Source of the DNA: Pseudoponticoccus marisrubri
GTDB lineage: Bacteria > Pseudomonadota > Alphaproteobacteria > Rhodobacterales > Rhodobacteraceae
Direction: 5' to 3'
Assembly (NCBI RefSeq): GCF_001482405.1
Contig: NZ_LPXO01000023.1
Coordinates: 1-43,291, forward strand
Length of the DNA stretch: 43,291 nucleotides
Positions 42,150 through 43,291 of the stretch are shown one piece after another. The notes under the pieces are model-generated. The model was not told the DNA's origin. It ran no database searches and worked only from the letters and a program-made list of their open reading frames with translations. Each line of letters starts with the position of its first letter. Positions within the stretch are counted from its first letter, which is position 1. A program made the position numbers and the translations under genes.

Positions 42150-42337
42150 TGCCGTCCCAAGTCGCAAAAGCCGCCGTTGGGATCGTGAACCAACTCGAAA
42201 AGGTCGATCTCGAAAGCCCGAACGATATGCGCGCACAGTTCGAGTCTGCGCCGCCCATTGTCGTCAAACTCCTGTCCGAATTGGCCGCGCGTCGGATGCT
42301 GAAACCAGCGACACGGTGGCCGGGGCAAAACCGATGA
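42149..42337 (+). CDS. Small protein between the terminase genes, unknown
   Basis: 62 residues (start MPSQVAKAAVGIVNQLEKVD). Its ATG shares a base with the previous stop (TGATG), and its own stop overlaps the terminase ATG by four bases. This double coupling argues for a real gene. No family is recognised. Confidence 0.5.
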   Translation: MPSQVAKAAVGIVNQLEKVDLESPNDMRAQFESAPPIVVKLLSELAARRMLKPATRWPGQNR

Positions 42338-43110
42338 TCCATGACCCGCACCTTCTGTCCTTCCTGCAAGGCCTGACTGTCTCGCTCGATCCCGTCGAGC
42401 GGTTCCGTCTCGCTATCGGTGAGCCGGACCCTTGGCAACGAACGCTGCTGTCCACCGATCCGCGTTTAAACGAAGCGGATCGCATGGTCCTCGCCTTGTG
42501 CGGGCGGCAGTCAGGCAAATCGACCTCTGCGGGCGGTCTTGGGTATGACGATTTCTCAGTCGGGAAGACGGTTATCCTGACGACCCCCAGCTTGCGGCAA
42601 TCGACCGAATTGTTCCGCCGGATTCTGGAATTCAAGAACACCGATCCGTTCTGCCCGCCCATCGTGCGCCAGACGCAAACGGAACTTGAGGCACACCCAT
42701 CGCACGGTGGCCGGATCATCGTTGTGCCTGCAACCGATCAAGCGCGCGGGATGACGGCGGACACGATCATTGCTGACGAGGCGTGCTTCCTCGACGACGA
42801 TGCTCTGACGGCCTTCTTTCCAATGCGCAAAGAGACCGGGCGCATTTTCCTGCTTTCCACTCCGAACCTGCGCACCGGTTATTTCTACGAGACATGGACA
42901 GGCGACAAACAGGTGCGCCGCATCATGGCGCGCTCCATCGACATCCCCCGGCGCGCGGCCCAAGTCGCCTTCGACAAAGCCACAATGTCCGACACAACAT
43001 TCAGACGGGAGCATTTGTGCGAGTTTGTCGGTTCTGGCACGCCCCTCCTGTCTTGGGACACGCTCGAAAACTCAAGCAACCCGAACGTCAACGCATTGGA
43101 GCTGTCATGA
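42334..43110 (+). CDS. Terminase large subunit, ATPase part only
   Basis: 258 residues. The N-terminal PDPWQRTLLSTD is the usual adenine-binding region, followed by Walker A CGRQSGKST (56-64), Walker B TIIADEA (144-150, Asp-Glu) and the STP coupling motif LLSTPNLRTGYFYE. These are the motor motifs of large terminases. The protein stops soon after FVGSGTPLLSWDTLENSS, where complete terminases of about 450-550 residues continue into a nuclease domain. The stop overlaps the next ATG by four bases, so the nuclease could be on a separate polypeptide. Confidence 0.75.
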   Translation: MIHDPHLLSFLQGLTVSLDPVERFRLAIGEPDPWQRTLLSTDPRLNEADRMVLALCGRQSGKSTSAGGLGYDDFSVGKTVILTTPSLRQSTELFRRILEFKNTDPFCPPIVRQTQTELEAHPSHGGRIIVVPATDQARGMTADTIIADEACFLDDDALTAFFPMRKETGRIFLLSTPNLRTGYFYETWTGDKQVRRIMARSIDIPRRAAQVAFDKATMSDTTFRREHLCEFVGSGTPLLSWDTLENSSNPNVNALELS

Positions 43111-43291
43111 CCCCCGACAACCCGCCTAAGTATGAATTCCTGAAAGACGGGCGTGTTGTCCTGCCATCGAACGCCGACCCTGCGGCCTATGGTGGCCTGC
43201 CCCTATTGGGTGGTCCGGTTTCAGTCTTAGTGCATGACGGGTCTCGGCGCCAAGGTAGATGCCTGGGGCGGGGGCGATCCGCCATCTCGGG
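43107..43291 (+). CDS. Partial frame after the terminase ATPase
   Basis: The ATG overlaps the terminase stop (ATGA) and the frame is open to the window end, 61 codons. It begins MTPDNPPKYEFLKDGRVVLP. The first 35 residues look natural; the last 20 are Arg/Gly-rich and doubtful. In another frame a possible ATG at 43234 reads MTGLGAKVDAWGGGDPPSR to the edge. A terminase nuclease domain cannot be confirmed from so little sequence. Confidence 0.4.
   Translation, partial: MTPDNPPKYEFLKDGRVVLPSNADPAAYGGLPLLGGPVSVLVHDGSRRQGRCLGRGRSAIS

Larger units (their letters stand above)
34769..43291. mobile_element. Integrated prophage or phage satellite at tRNA-Thr (right end outside the window)
   Basis: The element starts at the tRNA 3' end and runs beyond the window. 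Visible parts are a tyrosine integrase, an interrupted AlpA-like gene, an unknown 399-residue gene, a structured gap, and a portal/terminase module, all on the plus strand apart from one small gene. Base composition is clearly less GC-rich and codon use differs from the flanking genes. A duplicated tRNA 3' end (attR) should lie downstream but cannot be seen. Absence of a visible replication module and compact layout suggest a satellite, but a prophage remnant is equally possible. Confidence 0.8.

Overview
The window is GC-rich chromosomal DNA of a Rhodobacterales-like alphaproteobacterium (Roseobacter/Rhodobacter/Paracoccus type). The clues are the ctaC-ctaB-coxF-ctaG-ctaE oxidase operon followed by SURF1 and threonine synthase, dprA next to topA, a phaZ/phaC/phaP polyhydroxybutyrate cluster, the Flp-like pilins, frequent ATGA/GTGA gene overlaps and an FNR-type box. 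No species can be named from the sequence alone.

Layout. 1-476: two near-identical tandem Flp-like pilin genes on the minus strand, the first cut by the window edge. 819-5899: lytic transglycosylase, FAD-linked 2-hydroxyacid dehydrogenase, exported metallo-hydrolase, an HxlR regulator divergent from a DUF4242 gene, and a GNAT acetyltransferase. 5899-12817 (minus): M16 peptidase, thrC, SURF1 and the aa3 oxidase subunit and assembly operon. 12987-19532: tldD, a small membrane protein, dprA, a secreted protein (minus) and topA. 19643-21634: an L,D-transpeptidase, then both subunits of a 3-oxoacid CoA-transferase. 21749-26549: glycosyltransferase, phasin, PHB synthase, and divergent PHB depolymerase. 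26672-31844 (mostly minus): apt, two very small genes facing apart, a LysE exporter, two secreted proteins, mtnP and a DUF2182/DUF1326 pair. 32076-34433: SulP transporter and a CatB-type acetyltransferase.

From the tRNA-Thr(UGU) gene at 34693 to the window end is an integrated element of lower GC. It begins with a tyrosine integrase directly after the tRNA. An AlpA-like excisionase follows, interrupted by an in-frame TAA, and then an unrecognised 399-residue protein coupled to it. Next is a structured stretch of about 0.8 kb with no convincing gene. The visible end is a packaging module in an unusual order: DUF4055 portal, a frameshifted gene, a coiled-coil protein, a small-terminase-like protein and a short terminase ATPase. 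The element looks like a decaying prophage or a phage satellite; its far end is outside the window.

How the genes work together. The cta genes, SURF1, CtaG (copper) and CtaB (heme O) build an aa3 cytochrome oxidase, and a perfect FNR-type box in the ctaC-tldD gap suggests oxygen control. PhaC, PhaP and PhaZ make, coat and degrade PHB; the CoA-transferase acts on acetoacetate, a product of PHB breakdown. CTGC-N3-GCAG sites in the pha promoters match the operator reported for PhaR. MtnP and Apt together can recycle methylthioadenosine to AMP. The less explained signals are a hairpin that is both a terminator and the Shine-Dalgarno cover of the CoA-transferase operon, a repeated inverted motif inside the element, and the two broken element genes.
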